Below the pieces are notes generated by a model. The model was not told the DNA's origin, did no database searches, and was given only the letters and a program-made list of their open reading frames with translations. 64,000 nt of DNA from Pythium myriotylum. Its lineage: Eukaryota > Oomycota > Peronosporomycetes > Pythiales > Pythiaceae. The stretch spans positions 1,364,001 to 1,428,000 of the forward strand of contig JALJCQ010000003.1 of the NCBI GenBank assembly GCA_023091665.1, read 5' to 3'. Both the position numbers and the translations under genes were made by a program. Positions 12,099 through 21,943 of the stretch are shown one piece after another; position 1 is the stretch's first letter, and every line of letters starts with the position of its first letter.

Positions 12099-15000
12099 CT
12101 CCCCCTCGACTCGACTGCGTCTTGGACACCGAGCTTGGTGCGGAGCACGTCGAACTGGACAGTGGGGATCGGCTTGGTCATGATGTCGGCAAGCATGTCT
12201 TGGGTCGGGCAATACTGCAGACACACTTGACCGTCCTCGACCTTCTCACGAACGAAGTGGTAGCGAATGTCGATGTGCTTGGTGCGCTTGTGGAACTCGG
12301 GGTTCTTGGCCAACGCGATCGCACCTTGGTTGTCTTCGTACACCGTGAGCGCTTGGTCACTTGCAACTTCGCCGAGTTCGCACAGGAACGCCTTGAGCCA
12401 CACGGCTTCTTGGATCGCTTCCGATAGAGCCATGTACTCTGCTTCGGTCGAGGAGAGGGCGACAGTTCGCTGCTTCTTGCTGCGCCAGCTGATGCATCCG
12501 CCGTTGAGCATGAACACGTAGCCGCTGGTGCTTCGACGTGACTCGATGTCGCCAGCCCAGTCGGCGTCGGAGTAGCCGACTAGTCTTCCGTCGTTCGATG
12601 CCGAGAACTGCAGGCCGTAGGTCGGAGTCGCTTGCAGATACCGGAGCACACGCTTGAGAGCTTGCCAGTGTGTTGGACACGGGTCCGCGGCGAACTGGCT
12701 GAGTGTGCCGACTGCCGCTGCGAGGTCTGGTCGAGTGCCGACCATGAGGTACATCAGTGCGCCGACTGCACTTCGGTACGGCACGTTCTTCATGGTGTCT
12801 TCGTGCTTGCAACCACCTTCGCACATGGCCTTGGTCAGCTTGAGTCCGGGGTCTTGAGGGGTCCTCACTGGTTTGCAGTCTTGCATGCCGAACTTGGTCA
12901 GGATCGACTGCAGGAACTTGGTCTGCCGCATGGTCACGTCGCCGGACTTGGGGTCTTGATCAACTTCCATGCCGAGGCAGTACTTGAGTTCGCCGAGGTC
13001 GGACATCTCGAAGCGTTCGCTGAGTGCGCGCTTGGTCGCCGTGAGCAACTCGAGGCTGTTGCAGGCGAGGATGAGGTCGTCGACGTAGATCACCACGAAG
13101 ATCATCGCTGAGCCGCTCCGCTTGACGTACACGCAGTGGTCCATCTCGCACTTGGTGAAGCCGACCTTGCGCATGAAGGCGTCGATGGTCTGGTTCCACA
13201 TGCGTGGCGACTGCTTGAGACCGTAGAGCGAGCGCTTGAGCTTGCACACGTAGTCGGGGTGGCGCTGGTCGACGAAGCCTTCGGGCTGCTTCATATAGAT
13301 TTCTTCGTCGAGGTTGCCGTTCAGGAACGCCGTCTTGACATCCATCTGATGGATCATGAGCTTGTGTCGAGCGGCGATGCTGAGGATGGTGCGGATCGAC
13401 GTGAACTTGGCGACGGGTGCGAACGTCTCTTCGAAGTCGATGCCGTACTTCTGCAGGAACCCCTTGGCAACGAGTCGAGCCTTGTACCGTTCGACGAGTC
13501 CTTCGGCGGTTTCCTTGACCTTGAACACCCACTTGCTGGTGATGGCCTTGCGTCCGGCTGGCAAAGGGACTAGGTCCCAGGTCTCGTTCTTCTTGAGCGA
13601 CTCGAGCTCGGAGTCGCAGGCTTCCTTCCAGTTGCTGGCGTCGTCGGATTCCATCGCCGACTTGAACGATGTCGGCAACTCTCCCCCTGAATTCACGACG
13701 AGAGCAAACTCTTCGTAATCTTGGTCTTCTCCCCCTTGTTCTTGCACGTCTTCGCCTTCTTCGTCTTCATCTTCTACGCCTTCCTCTTCGATCGACGTGA
13801 GCAGTGCAGACAGATCTTCGAGCGATGTCCTTGAACCTTGCGTGGGTGGTGGAGTCGCACCACTTGTGCGACCAACCCGTCCGTAGCGCTTCTCAACTGG
13901 CGGTTCAGCCAGGTTCTCGAGCGAATGCGTGCGAGAGTGGCGCTTGGACCCTGGTGCGTAGTCGACATTCGGCTGCTGGGCCGATGCTGGTGCTGCTGGA
14001 CGCTGCGACCGCTGGCCCTGTTGCCACTCCGGTCGCTCGTAGCTGCGCTGACTTGGTGCTGGTGAGGCTGGCTGCTCACCCATGTCTTCATCATCTTGGT
14101 TGTCGGTTGCTTCATCTTGATCTTGATCATCATCCTCGTCGCGGAGCTCGACGGACTTGCTCCAGGGTTCTTCGCGCTTGCCATCGTCGAATGTGTCTTC
14201 CATGAACTGCGCGTCTCGACTGATGACGATCCGGCCGGCTGCGATTTCTTCAAACCGATACGCCTTCTCGTGGTCCGAGTAGCCGAGGAACCGACACAAG
14301 ATGGCTCGGGCGTCGAACTTCGACCGCTTCTCCTTGGGCACGTGGACGTACGCATGGCAGCCGAACACCTTGAAGTTGGCGAGCAAGGGCTTCTTCCCGT
14401 ACCATTCTTCGTACGGCGACTTGTACAAGTCTTGAGCGCGGGTCGGAAGTCGGTTGCGAACTTCGACTGCAGTCATGACGGCTTCGCCCCAGTACTCGTC
14501 GGACAAGTTGGCATGGTGGAGCTTGCAACGACCACACTCACCGATGGTTCGGTTCATGCGCTCCGCCACACCGTTCAACTGAGGCGTGTATGGCGGCGTG
14601 ACATCGTGCTCGATGCCACGCTTGCGGCAGAACTTGGCAAGTTTGGCCGACTGGTACTCGCCGCCGCCGTCGGTTCGAAGCACCTTGACTCGACGACCGG
14701 TTTGGTTCTCGGCCCAGTTGACGAACTCGACGAACTTGTCGTAGACTTCGTCCTTGGACCGCATCAGGTACAACTTGCACAGTCGAGACTTGTCGTCGGC
14801 GAACGTGGCGAAGTACTTCATGCCGCCGAAAGTCGGAGTCTTCATGGGGCCGGCCACATCGCTGTACACGACGTCAAGCAGATTCGCAGACCGCTTGGTC
14901 GTGCCCGACTGGAACTTGACGCGAGTCAGCTTGCCGAGTGCACAGCCTTCACAGACCTCCCACTCCTGCACAGACCCGATATCGAGTCCGTCGGCGAGGT

Positions 15001-15332
15001 CCTTCTTGACGATGGCTTCGAGTCCGCTGAAGCCGATGTGACCGAGTCGGAGGTGCCACAGGTACGACTTGGACATGGCGCGACCTCGTCTTGTACTGGC
15101 GGCGTGGGCTGCTTCAGTCGACACTGGAGACATGTTGAGCTTGAACAGACCCTTGCCGATACGAGTGCCGATGGTCCGCTTGGCGCCCTTGAGAACGACG
15201 AAGCAACCGTCCTTGTCGAACGTCACGGGAGCAACGTCCTCCGTGAATCTTCCGACCGAGAACAGGTTGCGGCTGAGCTTGGGGATATGCCACACGTTGG
15301 TGAGCAAACCCTTCTTGACACCGCTTGGAGTC
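12053..15332 (-). pseudogene. Copia pol of element D, 3' part, interrupted
   Basis: Reads from the GAG-pre-integrase region ([19 protein letters not shown]) through integrase, reverse transcriptase with YVDD, and RNase H, with no internal stop up to the insertion point. The upstream protease and zinc-knuckle part is displaced to 25696-26150. The acidic linker here is longer ([12 protein letters not shown]) than in B or C. The intervening family-2 DNA prevents production of a full polyprotein. Confidence 0.85.
15328..15332. repeat. 5-bp target-site duplication GAGTC, left copy
   Basis: GAGTC lies directly left of the outermost family-2 LTR. The second copy is at 25696-25700. Intact family-1 elements have a single GAGTC at this place (in GCTTGGAGTCTTCATCG). 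Confidence 0.9.
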
Positions 15333-15687
15333 TATTATGGGTACAATGTGTCACAACATCTTGAAGTTGAAGTTCAAGTTGTGGAAGATTCAACTGTAGA
15401 AAATTCTCATGTGGAAGATTCCCATGTAGAAAATTCTCAGGTGGAAAGTTCTCCATCTAGTTCTGGGTTGAACCCAGTTCAACCCATCAACCTTGTTGAA
15501 GTACCCACGAAGTGTGTATACCTCTGCATATGATTACGATAGGTAGGACATGCATATGTTTATGGTAGCGTAGGACACAAGACGGCTTAGAGGTAGCGAC
15601 AGCGAACTAAGTCCCGATCAATTCACTCTGCATTTTGCCAAGCTTCAGTCAAGTCCACTCCTCTTCTCGACTTCGTGACCTTTAATA
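15333..15687 (+). repeat. Family-2 LTR a
   Basis: 355 bp, TATTATGGG...CCTTTAATA, followed at once by the primer binding site GGTTATGAGCCC. Outer left LTR of the composite. Confidence 0.92.
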
Positions 15688-15691
15688 GGTT

Positions 15692-16286
15692 ATGAGCCCA
15701 AGTACCATGACGGACAAGACAAAGACTCTCGTTGACAAGTTCCGTGGCGACAACTACGCTTCGTGGGCACGCTACATGCGAGGCGTGTTCCTAACCAAGT
15801 CGGTGTGGAATGTCGTGAACATCAACGAGACGCCGACGTTCTCGGACCCGCGGATCAAGGACGAATACATCAGGACCAACAACATCGCGTTCGGCCTGAT
15901 GCTCCTCCATATCGACGCGGAGTACCACCACATCGTCGACGACTGTGAAGAAGCTCATGTGGCATGGAAGCGACTCCGTTCGTTGTACGAAGGGTCGCAG
16001 AAGGCGGGTCGAATCTACTTGAAGCGTCAGCTCTTTAGTATGGAGATGAAGGAAGGCGCGAATGTGTTGCATCACTGCAACGAGATCCTCAACATCCACG
16101 CCAAGCTTGTGGCCATCGGCGCGAAGATGGAGGACGAAGATGTGGCAATTTGTCTGCTGCGCAGTTTGCCTAAGAGCTATGAGAACGTGGTTCTGCACAT
16201 CGAGATGAGCAATGCCGACTTGAGAACTAAAGAAGTGATCAAGGCTCTCACGAACGAGCACGTGAAGCGTGCCGGCGAGATGAAGA
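15692..16286 (+). pseudogene. Truncated family-2 gag, copy 1
   Basis: Begins with ATG ([17 protein letters not shown]) and encodes about 198 residues of the UBN2-type gag domain ([15 protein letters not shown]...). It then runs into an LTR after GAAGA. The frame continues for a few LTR codons and stops, so a stand-alone gag fragment of about 208 aa could be made if transcribed. It is the left part of element X or its tandem duplicate. The first 198 codons appear identical to the intact copy at 17600. Confidence 0.88.
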
Positions 16287-16641
16287 TATTATGGGTACAA
16301 TGTGTCACAACATCTTGAAGTTGAAGTTCAAGTTGTGGAAGATTCAACTGTAGAAAATTCTCATGTGGAAGATTCCCATGTAGAAAATTCTCAGGTGGAA
16401 AGTTCTCCATCTAGTTCTGGGTTGAACCCAGTTCAACCCATCAACCTTGTTGAAGTACCCACGAAGTGTGTATACCTCTGCATATGATTACGATAGGTAG
16501 GACATGCATATGTTTATGGTAGCGTAGGACACAAGACGGCTTAGAGGTAGCGACAGCGAACTAAGTCCCGATCAATTCACTCTGCATTTTGCCAAGCTTC
16601 AGTCAAGTCCACTCCTCTTCTCGACTTCGTGACCTTTAATA
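16287..16641 (+). repeat. Family-2 LTR b
   Basis: 355 bp, same ends as LTR a. Preceded by GAAGA (16282-16286). Part of the 954-bp tandem unit. Confidence 0.92.
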
Positions 16642-16645
16642 GGTT

Positions 16646-17240
16646 ATGAGCCCAAGTACCATGACGGACAAGACAAAGACTCTCGTTGACAAGTTCCGTG
16701 GCGACAACTACGCTTCGTGGGCACGCTACATGCGAGGCGTGTTCCTAACCAAGTCGGTGTGGAATGTCGTGAACATCAACGAGACGCCGACGTTCTCGGA
16801 CCCGCGGATCAAGGACGAATACATCAGGACCAACAACATCGCGTTCGGCCTGATGCTCCTCCATATCGACGCGGAGTACCACCACATCGTCGACGACTGT
16901 GAAGAAGCTCATGTGGCATGGAAGCGACTCCGTTCGTTGTACGAAGGGTCGCAGAAGGCGGGTCGAATCTACTTGAAGCGTCAGCTCTTTAGTATGGAGA
17001 TGAAGGAAGGCGCGAATGTGTTGCATCACTGCAACGAGATCCTCAACATCCACGCCAAGCTTGTGGCCATCGGCGCGAAGATGGAGGACGAAGATGTGGC
17101 AATTTGTCTGCTGCGCAGTTTGCCTAAGAGCTATGAGAACGTGGTTCTGCACATCGAGATGAGCAATGCCGACTTGAGAACTAAAGAAGTGATCAAGGCT
17201 CTCACGAACGAGCACGTGAAGCGTGCCGGCGAGATGAAGA
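16646..17240 (+). pseudogene. Truncated family-2 gag, copy 2
   Basis: Second copy of the 5' gag segment (ATG at 16646), identical by eye to copy 1 and again cut after GAAGA by an LTR. Together with LTR b it forms the second 954-bp tandem unit. Confidence 0.88.
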
Positions 17241-17595
17241 TATTATGGGTACAATGTGTCACAACATCTTGAAGTTGAAGTTCAAGTTGTGGAAGATTCA
17301 ACTGTAGAAAATTCTCATGTGGAAGATTCCCATGTAGAAAATTCTCAGGTGGAAAGTTCTCCATCTAGTTCTGGGTTGAACCCAGTTCAACCCATCAACC
17401 TTGTTGAAGTACCCACGAAGTGTGTATACCTCTGCATATGATTACGATAGGTAGGACATGCATATGTTTATGGTAGCGTAGGACACAAGACGGCTTAGAG
17501 GTAGCGACAGCGAACTAAGTCCCGATCAATTCACTCTGCATTTTGCCAAGCTTCAGTCAAGTCCACTCCTCTTCTCGACTTCGTGACCTTTAATA
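17241..17595 (+). repeat. Family-2 LTR c (5' LTR of intact element Y)
   Basis: 355 bp and, by eye, identical to LTR d (21588-21942). This implies that Y inserted very recently. Confidence 0.93.
17440..17547 (+). promoter_or_regulatory. Conserved LTR promoter block, family-2 copy
   Basis: The stretch from the TTACGATAGGTAGGACAT motif through GGTAGCGTAGGACAC, GACGGCTTAGAGGTAGC and CGAACTAAGTCCCGATCAA to TTCACTCTGCATTTTGCC is nearly the same in family-1 LTRs, for example 26932-27039. The last motif matches the oomycete initiator pattern (TCAYTYYNCAWTTT). I infer it is the transcription start of the element, about 50 bases before the LTR end. Confidence 0.6.
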
Positions 17596-17610
17596 GGTTA
17601 TGAGCCCAAG
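17596..17610 (+). other. Primer binding site overlapping the gag start codon
   Basis: GGTTATGAGCCCAAG directly follows the 5' LTR. It is complementary to the anticodon arm of eukaryotic initiator tRNA-Met (GGGCTCATAACC), the half-tRNA priming mode known from Drosophila copia. The gag ATG is the complement of the CAU anticodon. Family 1 has the same GGTTATGAGCCCAAG after its LTR (27067-27081, 37266-37280, and on the - strand before 11693). Confidence 0.7.
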
Positions 17611-20600
17611 TACCATGACGGACAAGACAAAGACTCTCGTTGACAAGTTCCGTGGCGACAACTACGCTTCGTGGGCACGCTACATGCGAGGCGTGTTCCT
17701 AACCAAGTCGGTGTGGAATGTCGTGAACATCAACGAGACGCCGACGTTCTCGGACCCGCGGATCAAGGACGAATACATCAGGACCAACAACATCGCGTTC
17801 GGCCTGATGCTCCTCCATATCGACGCGGAGTACCACCACATCGTCGACGACTGTGAAGAAGCTCATGTGGCATGGAAGCGACTCCGTTCGTTGTACGAAG
17901 GGTCGCAGAAGGCGGGTCGAATCTACTTGAAGCGTCAGCTCTTTAGTATGGAGATGAAGGAAGGCGCGAATGTGTTGCATCACTGCAACGAGATCCTCAA
18001 CATCCACGCCAAGCTTGTGGCCATCGGCGCGAAGATGGAGGACGAAGATGTGGCAATTTGTCTGCTGCGCAGTTTGCCTAAGAGCTATGAGAACGTGGTT
18101 CTGCACATCGAGATGAGCAATGCCGACTTGAGAACTAAAGAAGTGATCAAGGCTCTCACGAACGAGCACGTGAAGCGTGCCGGCGAGATGAAGACTGCAG
18201 CCACCAAGCTCGACGACCAAGCCAAGGCGTTTGTGTCGGAGCAAGATACTCGTGTATGCTCGCACTGCGGCAAGACTGGTCACTTAGTTGACCGTTGTTG
18301 GGCCAAGAACAAGCAAGAAGGTCGCAAATTCGGCGGTGGTCGCTTTGGCGGAAAACGCGCGAACCACGTACAACGCGACTATGAAGAAGACGATGACGCC
18401 ATCGCCTTCGCTGTATCAATGGAGGCCAGTATAGCGCCGGACACTTCCATGATTGGGAAGTGGGCGATTGACAGTGGTGCCACGCACCATGTCTGTAACG
18501 ACCGCTCGATGTTTGCCAGTTTGGCTGAGGGCGACCACGGTGAACTTGTGGTCGCGGAAGGAACGAAGACCAAGATCCTCGGCGTTGGCACAGTGCACGA
18601 GCGCGCTATCATTCACGGCGGACAAGTTCGTGACCTCGAACTCCGCGACGTATTATACGTACCAGGAATCAAGAAGAATCTGCTTTCAATCCCGCAGATC
18701 AACAAGTCAGGCAAGTTTCGCGTTGTCTTCGAAGGGCCTGCAATGAGCGTATTCGACAAAAGGTCGCGGAAGGTCGTCGCGACTGCTCAACTTGCGTTCG
18801 GGTTGTTTTGGCTCCGCTCATTCCCGCGCGCCACTTCGCCTTCAGCTTTGACAATCTCGGCGGACCGCGCAATCTCGATCCTGCACGAGCGCATGGGTCA
18901 TGCATCGACTCCGTTGTTGCGCTTGTTGCTCGACAAGTCAATGGTGAAGGACGCGGATCTGCCTACGAGCACCAAAGCTACACCGATGTGCCAAGGGTGC
19001 CAGCAAGGCAAAATGGTCCAGAAGCCATTCAAGTCCAACACCGAGAAGCGCAAGTTTCAACCGTTCGAACTCATCCATCTCGACCTTTGTGGCCCGATGG
19101 AGGTCGACAGCATCGGCGGCAGCAAGTATTTGCTCCTGATCGTGGACGAATCCAGTGGTTTGATGCACGGTTCATGCATTGCGTCCAAGTCAGACTGCAG
19201 TGCACTGATCATCAAATTCATCAAGCAAGTCAGCAACCAGTTTGATCGCCGTGTCAAGTTTGTACGTCACGACGGAGCCAAGGAATTTGCTACGAGTGCA
19301 ATCAAGGCGTTCTATGCTGACCAAGGCATCGAGCAGCAAGTCACTGTGCCATACGCGCACCAAACCAACAGTACGGCCGAGCGCAACATCCGAAGTATCG
19401 TCACGATGGGTCGCAGCATGCTCCATCATGCTGGTTTGGACAAAATCTTCTGGGCAGAAGCAGCAATGACCGCGATCTACATCAAGAATCGCTTGCCATC
19501 ACCGAAGTCCAACGACAAGACACCGTATGAACTGGTCTACGGTGAGAAACCTAGCATCAAGCACATGCGCGTCTTCGGCTGTCTCGCGTTCGTACTCACA
19601 CCAAGTGAGATGCGCAAGAAGTGGGATGCCAAGTCTCGCCCTGGCCTATTCGTCGGTTATCAAGAGTCATCAAAAGCGTATCGGATCTTCGACATTGAAG
19701 CTAACAAGATCGTCATCAGTCGCGATGTCAATTTCGACGAGACCAAGCCCGGCGGCTGGTACCTCGAAAACACTACATCAGGCATGGACGACTTGCTGGA
19801 ACGACTCGATGACATCGACAACGAAGGTGGTCTCAACTTGGCCAATTTCAAGTACAGTGGCAAACGCCGCTCAGGTGCCCCACAACCAGTTGAACCAATG
19901 CAATCCGACGCAGACGATGAAGCAAGCGGTTCGGAAAGTGTTCGAAGATCAACCCGACGACGAATGTCCCCAGTCGAGTGGTGGCGTGCAAGTGCGAACC
20001 TGACAGAGACCAGCGATTTCACTGAACCAAGCACGTATGAAGAGGCCGTCAGTGGCCCAGATCAAGAACACTGGAAGCGTGCGATTACCGCCGAGTTACG
20101 ATCTATGCAAGAACGAGAAGTGTTCTCACCAGCCAAGCTTCCAAACGGCGAACGAGCGATCGACGCCAAGTGGGTGTTCAAGATCAAAAGACGTGCCGAT
20201 GGTTCGATCGACAAGTACAAGGCTCGACTTGTGGCTCGAGGATTCAAGCAGAAGTACGGTATCGACTACACCGAGACGTTTGCACCAGTATTCAAGTACA
20301 CGACTCTTCGCATGATGATTGCACTAGCAAAGTCATTCGGTTGGCCTGTTGAGCAACTCGACGTCGTAACTGCTTTCCTTTATGGCGTGATGAAGGAACA
20401 AGTATTCATCCGGACTCCCGAAGGCATGGAACTCGAGCGAGGCTACGACTGTCTCAAGCTACTCAAGTCCATCTACGGACTAAAACAGGCGTCTCGGGTC
20501 TGGAACGAAACCTTCGACGAGTACGTACGATCGATCGGCTTCAACGCATCCAAGTCCGATCCGTGTCTGTACATCAAGTGTATCGATGGCCAGTGTGTGC

Positions 20601-21580
20601 TCCTACTCGTCTACGTTGACGATGTGATCATTACTGGAAGTTCGCCTGACCTGATCACGGACGTGAAGTCACAACTCAAGACGCGATTCGAGATGACCGA
20701 CAATGGTCCATGCAAGTTTGTCCTCGGCATCGAACTCGTCGACAATGCAGATGGTTCGGTTACTCTGTGCCAGCGCCGTTACATCAGTGACATCTTAAAG
20801 CGCTTCAACATGGAAGACTGCAAGCCGGTAGCAAGCCCAGTTGACGTCAGTGCCAAGCTCACCACGACGAATGAAGACGATGTGCCGGTCACCAATGCCC
20901 CATACCGCGAGGCAGTTGGTGCACTGATGCATGTAATGTGTGCCACTCGACCTGACATTGCATTCGCCGTGGGAATGGTCTCGCGATTCATGGAAGCGCC
21001 CCATGAAGTCCATTGGATTGCCGTCAAGCGCATCTTCCGTTACCTCCAAGGCACCAAGTCGCACGGGATTCGATTCACCACAGACCCGGACATGAAGTTT
21101 GCTGGCTACTCCGATGCCGATTGGGCCGGTGACATATCAGACCGCAAGTCAACATCCGGCTACGTGTTTACACTTGCCGGCGGACCCATTAGCTGGGGAT
21201 CCAAGAAGCAATCAAGTGTCTCCCTATCTACAAGCGAAGCCGAGTACATCGCATTGAGTCTCGCAATTCAAGAGGGCAAGTGGGTCCATCGCCTACTGTG
21301 TGAAGCATTGGACGCTGCACAAGTCCCAAGTCCGAAGTTGGTGATTCTTGAAGACAACCAGTCATGCATCAAGATGACCAAGAACCCAGTAAACCATGGT
21401 CGTGCCAAGCACATCGACATCAAATACCACCACATTCGTGATGAAGTCAAGTCCGGGGAAGTCGAAGTAAAGTACTGCCCAAGCTCAACCATGAACGCCG
21501 ACTTGCTCACGAAGGGTCTACCCGGTCCCCGTCACCAAGAGCTCACTCAAGCCCTCGGAATTCAAGGCTGTGACCATTGA
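17600..21580 (+). CDS. Family-2 copia gag-pol polyprotein, complete (1,326 aa)
   Basis: ATG at 17600 lies inside the primer binding site, five bases after the LTR. Domains in order: UBN2-type gag (about residues 15-200); CCHC knuckle CSHCGKTGHLVDRC; protease WAIDSGATHHV; HHCC zinc domain (HERMGHAS...CQGC); integrase core (HLDLCGPM, RHDGAKEF, NSTAERNIRSI); reverse transcriptase with YVDDVIITG; RNase H ([28 protein letters not shown]). A purine tract GAGGGGGG follows the stop and abuts the 3' LTR. All parts needed for autonomous transposition are present. The protein shares the domain order of family 1 but is clearly diverged from it. Confidence 0.94.
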   Translation: MSPSTMTDKTKTLVDKFRGDNYASWARYMRGVFLTKSVWNVVNINETPTFSDPRIKDEYIRTNNIAFGLMLLHIDAEYHHIVDDCEEAHVAWKRLRSLYEGSQKAGRIYLKRQLFSMEMKEGANVLHHCNEILNIHAKLVAIGAKMEDEDVAICLLRSLPKSYENVVLHIEMSNADLRTKEVIKALTNEHVKRAGEMKTAATKLDDQAKAFVSEQDTRVCSHCGKTGHLVDRCWAKNKQEGRKFGGGRFGGKRANHVQRDYEEDDDAIAFAVSMEASIAPDTSMIGKWAIDSGATHHVCNDRSMFASLAEGDHGELVVAEGTKTKILGVGTVHERAIIHGGQVRDLELRDVLYVPGIKKNLLSIPQINKSGKFRVVFEGPAMSVFDKRSRKVVATAQLAFGLFWLRSFPRATSPSALTISADRAISILHERMGHASTPLLRLLLDKSMVKDADLPTSTKATPMCQGCQQGKMVQKPFKSNTEKRKFQPFELIHLDLCGPMEVDSIGGSKYLLLIVDESSGLMHGSCIASKSDCSALIIKFIKQVSNQFDRRVKFVRHDGAKEFATSAIKAFYADQGIEQQVTVPYAHQTNSTAERNIRSIVTMGRSMLHHAGLDKIFWAEAAMTAIYIKNRLPSPKSNDKTPYELVYGEKPSIKHMRVFGCLAFVLTPSEMRKKWDAKSRPGLFVGYQESSKAYRIFDIEANKIVISRDVNFDETKPGGWYLENTTSGMDDLLERLDDIDNEGGLNLANFKYSGKRRSGAPQPVEPMQSDADDEASGSESVRRSTRRRMSPVEWWRASANLTETSDFTEPSTYEEAVSGPDQEHWKRAITAELRSMQEREVFSPAKLPNGERAIDAKWVFKIKRRADGSIDKYKARLVARGFKQKYGIDYTETFAPVFKYTTLRMMIALAKSFGWPVEQLDVVTAFLYGVMKEQVFIRTPEGMELERGYDCLKLLKSIYGLKQASRVWNETFDEYVRSIGFNASKSDPCLYIKCIDGQCVLLLVYVDDVIITGSSPDLITDVKSQLKTRFEMTDNGPCKFVLGIELVDNADGSVTLCQRRYISDILKRFNMEDCKPVASPVDVSAKLTTTNEDDVPVTNAPYREAVGALMHVMCATRPDIAFAVGMVSRFMEAPHEVHWIAVKRIFRYLQGTKSHGIRFTTDPDMKFAGYSDADWAGDISDRKSTSGYVFTLAGGPISWGSKKQSSVSLSTSEAEYIALSLAIQEGKWVHRLLCEALDAAQVPSPKLVILEDNQSCIKMTKNPVNHGRAKHIDIKYHHIRDEVKSGEVEVKYCPSSTMNADLLTKGLPGPRHQELTQALGIQGCDH

Positions 21581-21587
21581 GGGGGGC

Positions 21588-21942
21588 TATTATGGGTACA
21601 ATGTGTCACAACATCTTGAAGTTGAAGTTCAAGTTGTGGAAGATTCAACTGTAGAAAATTCTCATGTGGAAGATTCCCATGTAGAAAATTCTCAGGTGGA
21701 AAGTTCTCCATCTAGTTCTGGGTTGAACCCAGTTCAACCCATCAACCTTGTTGAAGTACCCACGAAGTGTGTATACCTCTGCATATGATTACGATAGGTA
21801 GGACATGCATATGTTTATGGTAGCGTAGGACACAAGACGGCTTAGAGGTAGCGACAGCGAACTAAGTCCCGATCAATTCACTCTGCATTTTGCCAAGCTT
21901 CAGTCAAGTCCACTCCTCTTCTCGACTTCGTGACCTTTAATA
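21588..21942 (+). repeat. Family-2 LTR d (3' LTR of element Y)
   Basis: 355 bp. Followed by GAAGA (21943-21947), the right copy of the 5-bp target duplication, then by gag sequence that continues exactly where the left gag fragments stop. Confidence 0.93.
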
Positions 21943-21943
21943 G

